Source: Pseudomonadota bacterium
GTDB lineage: Bacteria; Pseudomonadota; Gammaproteobacteria; Burkholderiales; JAJZUU01
Direction of reading: 5' to 3'
DNA length: 44,223 bases
NCBI GenBank assembly: GCA_021848325.1
Contig: JAJZUU010000019.1
Span: 1 to 44,223 of the forward strand
Shown in pieces: positions 26,943-38,171 of this stretch. The notes below the pieces were generated by a model that was given only the letters and a program-made list of their open reading frames with translations, searched no databases and had not been told where the DNA came from. How positions within the stretch are numbered: the stretch's first letter is position 1; each line of letters starts with the position of its first letter. The position numbers and the translations under genes are program-made.

Positions 26943-29900
26943 CTACGCTTTTTCGATGTCCACCAGGAAGGATTTGTATTCCGGGGTCTGCGTGTTGGCA
27001 TCGCCCACGAAGGGGGTCAGGGTGTTGGCGAGATAGCCGTTTTTCGCCACGCCCTTGAAGCCCCAGTGCAGGGGCACGCCAACGGTATGGACCTTCTTCC
27101 CGTTGACCATTAATGGCTTGATGCGTTTGGTCACCACGGCAACGGCCTTGATGTAGCCCCGCTTGGACCGTACCTTCACTAGCGCCCCGTCCTGGATGCC
27201 CTTCTCCTTGGCCAGTTCCTCGCCTACCTCGACGAACTGCTGGGGCTGAAGCACGGAGTTGATCACCGCGTGCTTGGTCCAGAAGTGGAAGTGCTCGGTA
27301 AGCCGGTAGGTGGTGCCCGCATAGGGGAATTCCTTGGCCGTGCCGAACTGCGCCAGGTCGTCCTTGAACACCCGCGCCGCCGGATTGCTCACCACCTTGG
27401 GATGGAGCGGGTTGGTGCCGATGGGGGTCTCGAACGGCTCGTAGTGCTCGGGGAACGGGCCTTCCGCCATCATATCCAGGGCGAACAGCCGCGCCACGCC
27501 TTCGGGCTGCATGATGAAGGGTTCCATGCCCTGGTCCGGCGCCGAATCCGGCTTGAAATCCGGCACGTCGAACCCCGTCCACTTGCTGCCGTTCCAGTGC
27601 ACGATGGCCCGTTTCGGGTCCCACGGCTTGCCGGCCGGATCGCAGGAGGCGCGGTTGTAGAGGATGCGCCGATTGGCCGGCCAGGCAAAGGCCCAGCCGA
27701 GGGTTTCTCCCAGGCCGCTGGGGTCGGCGTTGTCCCGCCGGGCCATCATATTGCCCTTCTCCGTCCAGGCGCCGGCGAACAGCCAGCAGCCGCAGGCGGT
27801 GCTGCCGTCGTCCTGGATCTGGGCGAAACCGTCCAGCTGCTGACCCGCCTTGAGGAGCATCTTGGTGGGGTCCTTCGGGTCCGGAATGTCCGCCAGGGCA
27901 CGGCCGTTGTACTCCTTCGCCAGTTCTTCCGGACTGGGCCGGTCGAGGATGGCATAGTCCCAGGTCAGATTCAGGATGGGGTCTGGGAAGGCGCCGCCTT
28001 CCTTGCGGTAGAAGTCCCGCAGCCGCAGGTAGAGGCCGGCCATGATCTCCGCGTCCCCTTTGGCATCCCCCGGGGGCTCCGCGCCCTTCCAGTGCCACTG
28101 CAGCCAACGGCTGCTGTTGACCAGGGCGCCATCCTCTTCGGCGAAGCAGGTTGCGGGCAGGCGGAACACCTCGGTCTGGATCTGGGCCGGGTCCACGTCG
28201 TTGTACTCGCCGAAGTTCTGCCAGAATTCCGAAGTTTCCGTGGCCAGGGGGTCGATCACCACCAGGTACTTGAGCTTGGCCAGCGCGCCGCCGATCTTCG
28301 CCTTGTTCGGGAAGGACGCCAGCGGGTTGAAGCCCTGGCAGAAGTAGCCGTTCATCTTGCCCTGGTGCATATCCTCGAACACTTGAAGGACGTCGTGCAT
28401 CTTGTCCAGCTTGGGGAGCCAGTCGTAGCAGAAGTTGTTCTCCTTGGTGGCGGCCTTTCCGTACCAGGCCTTCATCAGGCTGACGAAGAACTTGGGGTAG
28501 TTCTGCCAGTAGGACATCTGCCCGGGACGGGTCGGTTTCAGGGAACGCTGCGCCAGATACTCCTCATAGACGGTCTCTTTCTCGCCGGGCACCGTGAGGT
28601 AGCCGGGGAGCTGGTTGGTGAGCAGCCCCAGGTCGGTCAGGCCCTGAATGTTCGAGTGGCCGCGCAGGGCGTTGACGCCGCCCCCCGCCATGCCCACGTT
28701 GCCCAGCAGCAGCTGCACCATGGCCGCCGTGCGGATCATTTGGGAACCGACGGTGTGCTGAGTCCAGCCCAGGGCGTACATGATGGTCATGGTTTTGTCC
28801 GGGGCGCTGGTCTCGGCGATCATCCCGCACACCTTGAGGAATTGCTCCTTGGGCGTGCCGCAGATGTTGCTGACCACCTCCGGCGTATAACGGGCGTAGT
28901 GCTGCTTCATCAGGTTGAAGACGCAGCGCGGGTTCTGCAGGGTTTCATCCACCGCCGCATAGCCGTCCGGCTGCATTGCGTAGGACCAGGTGGACTTGTC
29001 GTACTTGCGGTGCTCCGCGTCGTAGCCGGAGAACAGGCCTTCGGCGAAGGTGTAGTTCTCGTTCACCAGGAACGCGGCATTGGTGTAATGCTTGACGTAC
29101 TCGTGCTGGATCTTGTCGTTGGCCAGCAGGTAGTTGATCAACCCGCCCAGAAAGGCGATGTCCGTGCCGGTGCGGATGGGCGCATAGTAATCCGCCACCG
29201 CCGCGGAACGGTTGAAGCGGGGGTCCACCACCACCAGCTTGGCGTTGTTGTGGGCCTTGGCCTCGGTCACCCATTTGAAGCCACAGGGGTGCGCCTCGGC
29301 GGCATTGCCGCCCATGATCAGCACCAGATTGGCATTCTTGATATCGACCCAGTGATTGGTCATCGCGCCGCGACCGAACGTAGGGGCAAGACTTGCCACC
29401 GTAGGTCCGTGTCAAACGCGCGCTTGATTGTCGAATCCGAGTATGCCCAGGCTGCGAACGATTTTGTGGGTGAGGTAGCCGCTCTCGTTGGAAGATGCGG
29501 AGGCGGCCAGGAAGCCCGTCGTCAGCCAACGGTTGACCGTCGCCCCTTCCGCGTTCTTGGCAACGAAGTTCTTGTCCCGATCGTCCTTTACGTGACGGGC
29601 GATGCGGCTAAAGGCTTCTTCCCAGGAAATCCGTTTCCATTCCTTGGCGCCGGCGGCGCGGTATTCGGGATATTTCAGCCGGTTGGGGCTATGGACGAAG
29701 TCCAGCAGGCCGGCGCCCTTGGGGCACAGAGTGCCGCGGTTCACGGGATGGTCCGGGTCGCCCTCGATGTGGATGATTTCGGATTTAACGTTTTTGGCCT
29801 TGTCACCTATGCTGTACATGAGCAGGCCGCAGCTGACGGAACAATAGGGACAGGTGTTGCGAGTTTCGGTGGTGCGCAACAGCTTGAATTCACGTATCTC

Positions 29901-29999
29901 GGCCAGCGCCATCTCGGGTGCGAAACCCATCGCGGCGATGCTGGAACTGCCAAGGCCCGCGGTACAGACCTTGAAGAACTGTCGTCTGGTGAGCTGCAT
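26943..29999 (-). CDS. fdnG: Formate dehydrogenase-N catalytic subunit, selenocysteine-containing
   Basis: Oxidises formate to CO2 at a molybdenum bis-MGD centre. It is a single 1018-residue selenoprotein: the in-frame TGA at 29414-29412 (codon 196, the same position as Sec in E. coli FdnG) is read as selenocysteine, between FDNQARV and HGPTVASLAPTF. A Tat signal (LTRRQFFK, residues 3-10) directs export. One 4Fe-4S cluster is bound by C50, C53, C57 and C92 (CPYCSVSCG, LCPKG). The molybdopterin domain continues with TNHWVDIKNANLVLIMGGN and IMYALGWTQHTVGSQ. ATG start preceded by AGAGGA. Simple gene finders will split it into two. A weak promoter and a long hairpin lie upstream. Confidence 0.97.
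29375..29414 (-). promoter_or_regulatory. SECIS element with the selenocysteine UGA of fdnG
   Basis: The 40 nt from the UGA include an apical stem GGCAA/UUGCC around a GUC loop, directly comparable to the GCAAGUCUUGC apex known for E. coli fdnG and fdhF SECIS hairpins (bulged U and loop GU being the SelB contacts). It is placed in frame 14 nt downstream of the UGA, as required in bacteria. Confidence 0.85.
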
Positions 30000-30085
30000 G
30001 TTGTCCTCTCGTGGTTGGGAAAAAGATCATGCGGTCCCCGCTATCCATCGCGTGCGGTCGCCGGTGCAGATGCCTTGACTATTCA

Positions 30086-30139
30086 ACCCGGATCACCCCT
30101 TGGGCGGCTCTATCTGGTATCCCAATGGATGATCCGGGT
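30086..30139 (-). promoter_or_regulatory. Long imperfect hairpin in the fdnG leader
   Basis: Two 19-base arms (30086-30104 and 30121-30139) pair at 17 of 19 positions, including a perfect outer 10 bp (ACCCGGATCA / TGATCCGGGT), around a 16-nt loop. It lies between the candidate fdnG promoter and the start codon, so it would be transcribed as a 5' leader structure. It could be a regulatory RNA fold or a two-half operator; no known regulator consensus is recognised. Confidence 0.5.
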
Positions 30140-30171
30140 CCAGTTTATTAGCCGAATTCTTCCGCGCGCCT

Positions 30172-30200
30172 ATTATCCGATCCAGCCTGACTCGGTTAAA
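30172..30200 (-). promoter_or_regulatory. Candidate promoter of the fdn-sel cluster
   Basis: On the minus strand TTTAAC (30200-30195) and GATAAT (30177-30172) are spaced 17 bp. The -10 matches 5 of 6 consensus bases, but the -35 is poor (3 of 6), suggesting activator dependence. I found no clear FNR (TTGAT-N4-ATCAA) site near it. It would give a leader of about 165 nt. Confidence 0.35.
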
Positions 30201-30252
30201 TTACCCATTGCAGAGACACTATACGTTAATTGTCCATCGCAAGGTTTAAACC

Positions 30253-30413
30253 ACCGGCTTTAGCCGGTCAGCTTTAGCCTTGCAAATTCAGCAAGCGTGG
30301 AACAAACCGAAGCTCGTTCCACCTTGCTGGTGTTGCGCGTTTAGCTGGGCGCGAGCAAGAGGACTTTAGTCCTCTGCGCCTAGCTGCGCTAACCCACCTG
30401 CTTTAGCAGGTGG
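30253..30413. repeat. Cluster of three hairpins sharing a CTTTAG loop, IS200/IS605-like relic
   Basis: Three perfect palindromes, ACCGGCTTTAGCCGGT (30253-30268), AGAGGACTTTAGTCCTCT (30358-30375) and CCACCTGCTTTAGCAGGTGG (30394-30413), share the centre CTTTAG. The middle one is enclosed by further pairing (TTAGC...GCTAA, GGCGC...GCGCC). Such subterminal hairpins are typical of the single-strand-transposing IS200/IS605 family and its non-autonomous derivatives, but no transposase is present. The element occupies the gap between oprM-like and fdnG; 30414-30507 shows nothing further. Confidence 0.5.
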
Positions 30414-30507
30414 TAGTTCAGTATAGGACAATCCAGCATGCCCCGAAGCGCTCCTTGGAGGCGAGCACAGCGATCGAGGCCCACGCCTTTTTCCTGACCC
30501 CCCGTTT

Positions 30508-31941
30508 CTATTCGCTGCCGCCGGGAGCCGGAGCCCTCCATGCCCCGCCCAGCGCCTTGACAAGGAGGACGCTGGCGACCAATCGCCGGCCCAGGATATC
30601 CACGGCCGTTCGTTCGCTGCTCAACGCCGCGGTCTGAACCGTGACGACGTTCAGATAGCTGACGGTTCCCGCCTTGTACTGGTTGCTGGTCAAGACCACG
30701 GACCGCCGCGCGGCTTCTAGCGCCTGATCCTGAACCTCGGCCTCCTGCGCGAGGATGCGCAGCGCCGCCAGGTTGTCTTCCACCTCCTGAAATCCGGTCA
30801 GGACCGTCTGCCGGTAAGCGGCCACGTTGGCGTCGTAGGCCGCCAGCGCCTGGTCGGTCTGGGCGCGCCGCAGGCCGCCGTCGAACAGGGTTGCCGCGAT
30901 GGCCGGGCCGACCGACCAGACCCGGTTGGGCAGCGAGAGCCAGCGGGATAGGCTCGAACTCTGGAAGCCTCCCGACGCGGAAAGGGTGGCGGCCGGGAAG
31001 AACGCCGACCGGGCGACCCCGATCTGCGCATTTGCAGCCGCGACCCGGCGCTCCGCCGCCGCGATGTCGGGCCGGCGTTCCAGCAGTTGCGAAGGCACCC
31101 CGAGAGGAATAGCGGGCGGCACTGCGGCGAGCGGCGCCGGGGCAATGGAAAAGGTGGACGCGGGCGCCCCCACCAGCAGCGCGATGGCATGCTCCATCTG
31201 CGCCCGCTGCACCCCGAGGTCGATCCCCTGGGCCTGGGTGGTCTTGAGCTGGGTCTGCGCCTGGACCACGTCGGCCTCGGCGGCTACGCCGCTGGCGTAG
31301 CGGTTCCGGGTGATCTGCAGCGACTTCCGGTACTCGGCCACGGTGTCGTCGAGCAGCCGTTTTTGGCTATCCAGCGCACGCAACTGGAGATAATCCTGTG
31401 CCAGTTCGGCCTGGGCGGAGAGCCGGGCCGCCGCCAGGTCCGCTGCGCTGGCCTGGGCGTTTGCCTGGTTGGCCTCGACCGTGCGCCGGACCCGTCCCCA
31501 CACGTCCGGTTCCCAACTGGCGTCGAGGGACAGGGACTGGGTATTCACCGGCCCGGCTGAAACGCCAGACCCGTTGGCCGCCGCGGATGGCCTATCGGAC
31601 CGCGCCGAGGAAACGGCGGCGGTCAGGACGGGAAAATAGCCCGCCCGGGCCGACTCCACTAGGGCGCGCGCCTGCCGAAACTGGGCTTCGGCCTGGGCCA
31701 GGTTCTGATTCGAGATGTCGAGCCGTTCCTCAAGGCCATTCAGCAGGGGATCGCCGAATATTGTCCACCACTGTCCCCGGGGTTCGCGGTCCCGGGGTTG
31801 CGCGGGCTTCCAGTCCCCCATCTCCTTGTATGCAGCCGGCACCGCCACCGTCGGCCGCACATAATCGGGGCCGACCGCACAGGCGCCCAGCAGCGCCGCC
31901 AGCCCGCTTGCGGCAATCGTCCTCATGTCCCTCAGCTTCAT
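30508..31941 (-). CDS. Outer-membrane efflux lipoprotein of the RND operon (NodT/OprM type)
   Basis: Outer-membrane channel, 477 residues, last gene of the mdtABC-like operon. The lipoprotein signal ends LLGAC (Cys21), followed by AVGPDYVRPTVAVPAAY, the usual opening of NodT-family factors. The two outer-membrane-factor repeats show QWWTIFGDPLLNGLEERLDI, ELAQDYLQLRALDSQKRLL, LLERRPDIAAAERRVAAANA and TLFDGGLRRAQTDQAL. It begins 18 bp after the mdtC stop. It is a different subfamily member from the marR-linked one at 16146, so each pump has its own channel gene. Confidence 0.94.
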   Translation of the reverse strand: MKLRDMRTIAASGLAALLGACAVGPDYVRPTVAVPAAYKEMGDWKPAQPRDREPRGQWWTIFGDPLLNGLEERLDISNQNLAQAEAQFRQARALVESARAGYFPVLTAAVSSARSDRPSAAANGSGVSAGPVNTQSLSLDASWEPDVWGRVRRTVEANQANAQASAADLAAARLSAQAELAQDYLQLRALDSQKRLLDDTVAEYRKSLQITRNRYASGVAAEADVVQAQTQLKTTQAQGIDLGVQRAQMEHAIALLVGAPASTFSIAPAPLAAVPPAIPLGVPSQLLERRPDIAAAERRVAAANAQIGVARSAFFPAATLSASGGFQSSSLSRWLSLPNRVWSVGPAIAATLFDGGLRRAQTDQALAAYDANVAAYRQTVLTGFQEVEDNLAALRILAQEAEVQDQALEAARRSVVLTSNQYKAGTVSYLNVVTVQTAALSSERTAVDILGRRLVASVLLVKALGGAWRAPAPGGSE

Positions 31942-31959
31942 AGAATTCCCGCCGAATCT

Positions 31960-34900
31960 TCAACCAGTCGAATGGGGCGCGGCGTGGGTTGCCATGCGCC
32001 CCGTCCAGGCGCTCCGGCACCAGAGCCGGAAGCGGTCCAGATAGAGATAAACCACCGGTGTGGTGTACAACGTCAGCAGTTGGCTCACGATCAGCCCGCC
32101 GACGATGGAAATGCCCAGCGGGCGATGCATCTCCGCCCCTTCGCCGAAACCCACCGCCAGCGGTAGCGCGCCCAGCAGCGCCGCCATGGTGGTCATCATG
32201 ATCGGCCGGAAGCGGATCAGGCAGGCCTGGTAGATGGCCTGCTCCGGGCGCAGCCCCTGCCTGCGCTCCGCGTCGAGGGCGAAGTCGATCAGCATGATGG
32301 CGTTCTTCTTGACGATGCCGATCAGGAGGATGACGCCGATCAAGGCGACGATGGTGAACTCGATGCGGAATGCGAGCAGCGCGAGCAGGGCCCCCACTCC
32401 GGCCGAGGGCAGGGTGGAGAGGATGGTGATCGGGTGCACGTAGCTTTCGTACAGGATGCCAAGCACAATGTAGACCGTTACCAGCGCCGCAAGGATCAGC
32501 CAGGGCTGGCTGTCGAGGGAGGACTGGAAGGCACGTGCCGTGCCCTGGAAGCTGCCGTGGATCGAGGTCGGCACGCCGATGCGGTCGAGGGCGTCGTCGA
32601 TGGCCCGGGTCGCGGCGGACAGCGATACCCCGGGCGGAAGGTTGAAGGACACGGTGGACGCCACGAACTGCCCCTGGTGGTTCACGCTGAGGGGCGTGTT
32701 GGTGGGCTCATAACGGCTGAATGCGGAAAGCGGCACCTCCGCCCCGCCGGCCGCGCTCACGTAGACGTTTTTCAGCGTCTCCGGGCTTTGCCAATAGCGC
32801 GGCGCGGCCTCCATTACTACCCGGTACTGGTTCAGGGGGTTGTAGATGGTCGAGACCTGGCGCTGGCCGAACAGATCGTCGAGGGTCGCGTCGGTCAGCT
32901 TCATCGTCACTCCAAGGCGGGTGGCGGTGTCGCGGTCGATCACCAGCGTGGTCTGCAGGCCCTTGTCCTCCTGGTCGGTGTTCACGTCGGCCAGTTGCGG
33001 CAACTGTCTTAAGGCATGCAGGACGCGCGGCCCCCAGGTGCGCAGCTCGGCCAGTTCGTCCGCCTGCAGCGTGTACTGGTATTGGGCGTTGCTCGGCCGC
33101 CCGCCCATCCGGATGTCTTGCGCCGGTTGCAGGAACAAGCTGGCGCCGGGCTCGCGCGCGAGCTTGCGGCGCAGCCGCGCGATCACCTGGTCGGCGGACA
33201 GCTTGCGCTCCCTGAGCGGTTTCAGGGAGATGAACATGAAGCCCGAGTTGACCCGGGAGCCGCCGGTGAAGCCGACCACGCTCGCCACCGCAGGGTCGCG
33301 GCGGATGATCTCGACGAAGTCGGCGAGCTTCTGCCGCATCGCCTGGAACGAGATGCCCTGGTCCGCCTGGATATTGCCGATCAGCCGCCCGGTGTCCTGC
33401 TGGGGAAAGAAGCCTTTGGGCACGATGATGTACAGGTAGACGTTGAGGCAGACGGTAGCGGCCAGCAGCAGCATCATGAAGCGCCCGTGCCGCAGCGCCC
33501 AGGAAAGGGTCTTTTCGTACCCCCCCAACAGCGCCGCGAAGGCGCGCTCGCCGGCCCGGTAGAGGCGCCCGTGCCGGTCCTCGGTCCCCGACTTCAGGAG
33601 CCGCGCGCACATCATCGGGGTGGTGGTGAGGGACACCGCGAGGGACAGCAGAACGGCCACCGAAAGGGTCACCGCGAACTCGCGAAACAGGCGGCCGATA
33701 ATGCCCCCCATGAACAGGATCGGGATGAACACCGCGATCAGCGACAGGCTCATGGACAGCACGGTAAAACCCACCTCGCGGGCGCCGGCGAGGGCGGCCT
33801 GCATCGGTGCCGCGCCTTGCTCGATGCGGCGCGAGACGTTTTCCAGCACCACGATGGCGTCGTCCACCACAAACCCGGTGGCGATGGTGAGCGCCATCAG
33901 GGACAGGGTGTCCAGGCTGTAGCCGAAGAGGTACATGACGCCGAAGGTGCCGATCAGCGAGACCGGCACCGCCACGCTCGGGATCAGGGTGGCGCGCCCG
34001 TTGCGCAGGAACAGGAAAACCACCATGATCACCAGCGCGGTGGACATCAGAAGGGTGCGTTCGACATCGTGCAGCGAGGCGCGGATGGTGGGGGTGCGGT
34101 CCAGCGCGACCGATAGCTTGATCGCCCGCGGGATCGAGGCGGTGAGTTGCGGCAGCAGCGCCCTGACCCGGTCGACGGTGTCGATGATGTTCGCCCCTGG
34201 CTGCTTGTACAGGATCAGCAGGACCGCCGGCTTGCCGTTGGCCAAGCCGGCGTTGCGCAGGTCCTGCACCGAGTTCGTCACCTCGGCCACATCCGACAGG
34301 CGCACCGGGGCGCCGTTGTGGTAGCTCACGATCAGGGGCCGGTAGTCGGCGGCCTTCTCGGCCTGGTCGTTGGCGTAGATCTGCCAGTTGCTGTCGCCGT
34401 CCTCCAGCGTCCCTTTGGGCCGGTTGGCGTTGGTCGCCGCGATCGCGCTGCGCACGTCTTCCAGGCCGATGCCGTACTTGTCGAGGACGGTCGGATTCAA
34501 CTCCACCCGCACCGCCGGCAGCGCGCTGCCGCCGATGTTCACCTGGCCGATGCCCCGCACCTGGGACAGCTTCTGGGCCAGGATGGTGGAGGCCGCGTCG
34601 TACATCCGGCCCCGGGTCAGGGTGTCGGAAGTCAGCGCCAGAATCATGATCGGCGCGTCGGCCGGGTTCACCTTGCGGTAGGTCGGATTGCTCGGCAGCC
34701 CCGTGGGCAGGAGGCCGCGCGCCGCGTTGATCGCCGCCTGCACGTCGCGGGCGGCGCCGTCGATGTCGCGGCTGAGATTGAACTGAAGGACCACCCGCGT
34801 CGAGCCGAGGGAGCTCGACGAGGTCATCTCCGTAATGCCGGAGATCCGGCCCAGGGACCGCTCCAGGGGCGTGGCCACGGTCGCCGCCATGGTTTCGGGG

Positions 34901-35064
34901 CTGGCCCCCGGCAACTGCGCCTGCACCATGATGGTCGGGAAATCCACCTGGGGCAGGGGCGCCACCGGCAGCAGATTGAACGCCACCGCGCCCGCCAGCG
35001 TCACCCCCAGGGTAAGCAGCGTGGTCGCCACCGGGCGCGTGATGAAGATGGCCGAGAAGTTCAT
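31960..35064 (-). CDS. mdtC: RND multidrug efflux pump subunit, MdtC-like
   Basis: Inner-membrane proton/drug antiporter of the AcrB superfamily, 1034 residues. It starts [20 protein letters not shown] with the first helix, then the large periplasmic domain and 12 membrane segments in total. The proton-relay aspartates are in TM4 ([17 protein letters not shown]) and the TM10 lysine in [21 protein letters not shown] at 35064 overlaps the mdtB stop (ATGA); a frame open 82 codons further upstream lies inside mdtB and is rejected. MdtB and MdtC are known to form a mixed trimer. Last pump gene before the channel gene. Confidence 0.94.
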   Translation of the reverse strand: MNFSAIFITRPVATTLLTLGVTLAGAVAFNLLPVAPLPQVDFPTIMVQAQLPGASPETMAATVATPLERSLGRISGITEMTSSSSLGSTRVVLQFNLSRDIDGAARDVQAAINAARGLLPTGLPSNPTYRKVNPADAPIMILALTSDTLTRGRMYDAASTILAQKLSQVRGIGQVNIGGSALPAVRVELNPTVLDKYGIGLEDVRSAIAATNANRPKGTLEDGDSNWQIYANDQAEKAADYRPLIVSYHNGAPVRLSDVAEVTNSVQDLRNAGLANGKPAVLLILYKQPGANIIDTVDRVRALLPQLTASIPRAIKLSVALDRTPTIRASLHDVERTLLMSTALVIMVVFLFLRNGRATLIPSVAVPVSLIGTFGVMYLFGYSLDTLSLMALTIATGFVVDDAIVVLENVSRRIEQGAAPMQAALAGAREVGFTVLSMSLSLIAVFIPILFMGGIIGRLFREFAVTLSVAVLLSLAVSLTTTPMMCARLLKSGTEDRHGRLYRAGERAFAALLGGYEKTLSWALRHGRFMMLLLAATVCLNVYLYIIVPKGFFPQQDTGRLIGNIQADQGISFQAMRQKLADFVEIIRRDPAVASVVGFTGGSRVNSGFMFISLKPLRERKLSADQVIARLRRKLAREPGASLFLQPAQDIRMGGRPSNAQYQYTLQADELAELRTWGPRVLHALRQLPQLADVNTDQEDKGLQTTLVIDRDTATRLGVTMKLTDATLDDLFGQRQVSTIYNPLNQYRVVMEAAPRYWQSPETLKNVYVSAAGGAEVPLSAFSRYEPTNTPLSVNHQGQFVASTVSFNLPPGVSLSAATRAIDDALDRIGVPTSIHGSFQGTARAFQSSLDSQPWLILAALVTVYIVLGILYESYVHPITILSTLPSAGVGALLALLAFRIEFTIVALIGVILLIGIVKKNAIMLIDFALDAERRQGLRPEQAIYQACLIRFRPIMMTTMAALLGALPLAVGFGEGAEMHRPLGISIVGGLIVSQLLTLYTTPVVYLYLDRFRLWCRSAWTGRMATHAAPHSTG

Positions 35065-38000
35065 GGCCGTGCCGCGTCGATCCGGCGCCCGCGGCCCATC
35101 TCGATCCGCCGCGCGAGCCGGTCGAATGCCAGGTAAATGACTGGCGTGGTGAACAGGGTGAGCGCCTGGCTCACCAGCAGCCCGCCCACCATGGTGATGC
35201 CGAGGGGATGTCGCAGCTCTGAACCCACGCCGGTGCCGAGCATCAGCGGCAGCGCGGCGAGCAGCGCTGCCATGGTGGTCATCAGGATCGGCCGGAAGCG
35301 CAGCAGGCACGCCTGGTAGATCGCTTCCCGCGGGCTCTTGCCTTCCCTGCGCTCGGCTACGAGGGCGAAGTCGATCATCATGATCGCATTCTTCTTGACG
35401 ATGCCGATCAGCAGGATGATGCCGATCACGGCGATGATGTCCAGGTCGGTGCCCGAGGCCATCAGGGCCAGCAGCGCGCCGACGCCGGCGGAAGGCAGGG
35501 TTGAAAGGATGGTGATGGGGTGGATGTAGCTCTCGTACAGCACGCCCAGCACGATGTACATGGTGACCACGGCGGCCAGGATCAGCAGCAGGGTGCTGTC
35601 GAGGGAGCCCTGGAAGGCCAGCGCCGCCCCCTGGAAGCGGGTCTGCACGCTCGCCGGCAGGCCGATCCCCTGTTCGGCGGCACGGATCGCCTGCACCGCA
35701 CCGCCCAGAGAGGCGCCGGGGGCGAGGTTGAAGGAAACGGTCGCGGCGGGGAACTGGCCCAGGTGGTTGATCGCCAGGGGTGCGGCGTGCTCAGTAATCC
35801 GGGCGATGGAGCTTAGCCGTACCTGCTGCCCACCCGCCGCCGGGACGTAGATGTCGCCCAGGTCCGCCGGCCCCTTCTGGAAGCCGGGTTTTACCTCCAG
35901 CACCACCCGGTACTGGTTGGACTGGGTGAAGATGGTGGAAATCAGGCGTTGACCGAAAGCGTCATACAGGGCGTTGTCGATGGCCGCCACGGTGATGCCG
36001 AGCCGGCCGGCGCTATTGCGGTCGATCTCCACATAGGCCTGCAGGCCCCGGTCCTGCAGGTCGCTGGCGACATCCACCAGTTGCGGCAGCCGGCGCAACC
36101 GCTCGACGATCTTCGGGACCCAGGCGGCGAGTTCGTCGGGGTTTGCGTCCTCCACGCTGAACTGGTACTGGGTGCGGCTCACCCGGTCCTCGATGGTGAG
36201 GTCCTGCACCGGTTGCAGGTAGAGGGAAATGCCCGGCACCCGGGCGAGCCTGGGCGCCAGGCGGCGGATCACCTCCGAGGCGCTGATGCCGCGCTCCCGG
36301 AGGGGCTTCAGGTTGATCAGCATGCGGCCGCTGTTGAGAGTGGTATTGGTGCCGTCGACGCCGATGAACGACGATAGGCTGGCCACCGCCGGGTCCTTCA
36401 GCACCGCCTGCGCCAGCGACTGCTGGCGCCGCGCCATCGCCGGGAACGAGATCGATGGCGGGGCTTCGGAAATGCCCTGGATCACCCCCGTGTCTTGCAC
36501 CGGGAAAAAGCCCTTGGGCACCCAGATGTAGAGCAGCACCGCGAGCGCCAGCGTGGCAACGGCGACCAGCAGGGCCGCCCCCTGGCGGTCGAGGACCCAG
36601 TTGAGCATTGCCCCGTAGCGCGCGATCACTGCCTCGAAAAAGCGCCCGCTGGCCCGGTAAAATCGGCCCTGCTCGGCCTCCGGCGTGTGGCGCAGCAGCT
36701 TGGCGCACATCATCGGCGTGAGGGTCAGGGAGACGAAGGCCGAGATCAGGATGGCCACCGCCAGGGTGATGGCGAATTCGCGGAACAGCCGGCCCACCAC
36801 GTCCCCCATGAACAGCAGGGGAATGAGCACGGCGATCAGGGACACGGTGAGGGAGATGATGGTGAAACCGATCTGCTCGGCCCCCTTGAGGGCGGCCGCC
36901 AGCGGCGTCTCGCCCTGCTCCACGTAGCGGGCGATATTCTCGATCATCACGATGGCGTCGTCCACCACGAAGCCGGTGGCGATGGTCAGCGCCATCAGGG
37001 TCAGGTTGTTGATGCTGAAGCCGGCCAGATACATCACGCCGAAGGTGCCCACCAGGGACAGCGGCACCGCCACGCTGGGGATGACGGTCGCGGAAAGGTT
37101 GCGCAGGAACAGGAAGATCACCATCACCACCAGCGCCACCGCCAGCAACAGTTCGAACTCCACGTCCTTGACCGAGGCGCGGATGGTCGTGGTGCGGTCG
37201 GTGAGCAGCCTGACGTCCACCGCGCCCGGCAAGGTGGCCTGGAGTTGTGGCAGCAGCGCCTTGACCCGGTTCGCGACCTCGATCACGTTGGCGCCCGGCT
37301 GACGCTGGATGTTGACGATCACCGCGGCGGTCTGGTCGGCCCACGCGGCCAGCCGTACGTTCTCGGCGCCGTCCACCACGTCGGCCACGTCCTCCAGGCG
37401 CACCGGACCGCCGTTGCGGTAGGCGACGATCAGGCGCCGGTATTCGTCCACCGACTTGAGCTGGTCGTTGGCGTCGATGGTGGAGGCGCGGAAGGGCCCG
37501 TCGAAGCTGCCCTTGGCCTGGTTGACATTGGCGTTGGCCACGGCGCTGCGCACGTCGTCCAGACTCAGGCCGAGCGCCGCCAGCGCCTTGGGGTTGGTCT
37601 GGATGCGTACCGCGGGCCGCTGGCCGCCGCTGAGGGTGACCAGGCCCACCCCCGGCAGTTGGGAAATCTTCTGCGCCAGGCGCGTGTCCACCAGGTCCTG
37701 CACCTTGGGCAGCGGCAGGGTCCGGGAGGTGACCGCGAGGGTCAGGATCGGGGCGTCGGCCGGATTCACCTTGCTGTAGATCGGCGGTGTCGGCAGGTCC
37801 GGGGGCAGGAACGAGCCGGCCGCGTTGATCGCCGCCTGGACTTCCTGCTCTGCCACGTCCAGCTTGAGATCGAGGCTGAATTGCAGGGTAATCACCGACG
37901 CCCCGCCGGAACTGCTGGACGACATCTGGTTGAGCCCCGGCATCTGGCCGAACTGGCGTTCCAGCGGCGCGGTGATGGAGGATGTCATCACGTCCGGGCT

Positions 38001-38162
38001 GGCCCCCGGGTAGAGCGTCACTACCTGGATCGTCGGGTAATCGACCTCCGGCAGGGCGGACAGCGGTAGCAGCCGGTAGCCGATGATGCCGGCCAGCAGG
38101 ATGGCCGCCATCAGCAGCGAGGTCGCTACCGGCCGCAGGATGAACGGGCGGGACGGGTTCAC
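35061..38162 (-). CDS. mdtB: RND multidrug efflux pump subunit, MdtB-like
   Basis: Paralogue of the next gene, 1033 residues, starting (GTG) [20 protein letters not shown] with AGAGGC as ribosome-binding site. RND landmarks are present: [39 protein letters not shown] in TM4, [20 protein letters not shown], and [19 protein letters not shown] in TM10. In E. coli MdtB and MdtC assemble as a B2C trimer that exports bile salts, novobiocin and similar compounds; the substrates here are unknown. It starts 9 bp after mdtA and overlaps mdtC by 4 bp, so the three pump genes are translationally linked. Confidence 0.95.
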   Translation of the reverse strand: MNPSRPFILRPVATSLLMAAILLAGIIGYRLLPLSALPEVDYPTIQVVTLYPGASPDVMTSSITAPLERQFGQMPGLNQMSSSSSGGASVITLQFSLDLKLDVAEQEVQAAINAAGSFLPPDLPTPPIYSKVNPADAPILTLAVTSRTLPLPKVQDLVDTRLAQKISQLPGVGLVTLSGGQRPAVRIQTNPKALAALGLSLDDVRSAVANANVNQAKGSFDGPFRASTIDANDQLKSVDEYRRLIVAYRNGGPVRLEDVADVVDGAENVRLAAWADQTAAVIVNIQRQPGANVIEVANRVKALLPQLQATLPGAVDVRLLTDRTTTIRASVKDVEFELLLAVALVVMVIFLFLRNLSATVIPSVAVPLSLVGTFGVMYLAGFSINNLTLMALTIATGFVVDDAIVMIENIARYVEQGETPLAAALKGAEQIGFTIISLTVSLIAVLIPLLFMGDVVGRLFREFAITLAVAILISAFVSLTLTPMMCAKLLRHTPEAEQGRFYRASGRFFEAVIARYGAMLNWVLDRQGAALLVAVATLALAVLLYIWVPKGFFPVQDTGVIQGISEAPPSISFPAMARRQQSLAQAVLKDPAVASLSSFIGVDGTNTTLNSGRMLINLKPLRERGISASEVIRRLAPRLARVPGISLYLQPVQDLTIEDRVSRTQYQFSVEDANPDELAAWVPKIVERLRRLPQLVDVASDLQDRGLQAYVEIDRNSAGRLGITVAAIDNALYDAFGQRLISTIFTQSNQYRVVLEVKPGFQKGPADLGDIYVPAAGGQQVRLSSIARITEHAAPLAINHLGQFPAATVSFNLAPGASLGGAVQAIRAAEQGIGLPASVQTRFQGAALAFQGSLDSTLLLILAAVVTMYIVLGVLYESYIHPITILSTLPSAGVGALLALMASGTDLDIIAVIGIILLIGIVKKNAIMMIDFALVAERREGKSPREAIYQACLLRFRPILMTTMAALLAALPLMLGTGVGSELRHPLGITMVGGLLVSQALTLFTTPVIYLAFDRLARRIEMGRGRRIDAARP

Positions 38163-38171
38163 CGGCTGCCT

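Noticed and set aside
29412-29414. Nonsense mutation splitting fdnG into two genes
   Set aside because: The TGA sits at the known selenocysteine position, is followed by a SECIS-like hairpin, and selA, selB and selC are adjacent.
30172-30240. FNR-controlled promoter for fdnG
   Set aside because: No TTGAT-N4-ATCAA sequence was found in the 250 bp upstream; anaerobic control remains unproven.
27270-30263. 997-codon open frame on the plus strand opposite fdnG
   Set aside because: It is a mirror of the GC-rich fdnG coding sequence: no domain, no ribosome-binding site, and low-complexity His/Arg/Gly-rich composition.
36495-38069. 524-codon open frame opposite mdtB
   Set aside because: Antisense shadow of a strongly recognised RND gene, with Gln/His/Gly-rich composition and no recognisable motif.
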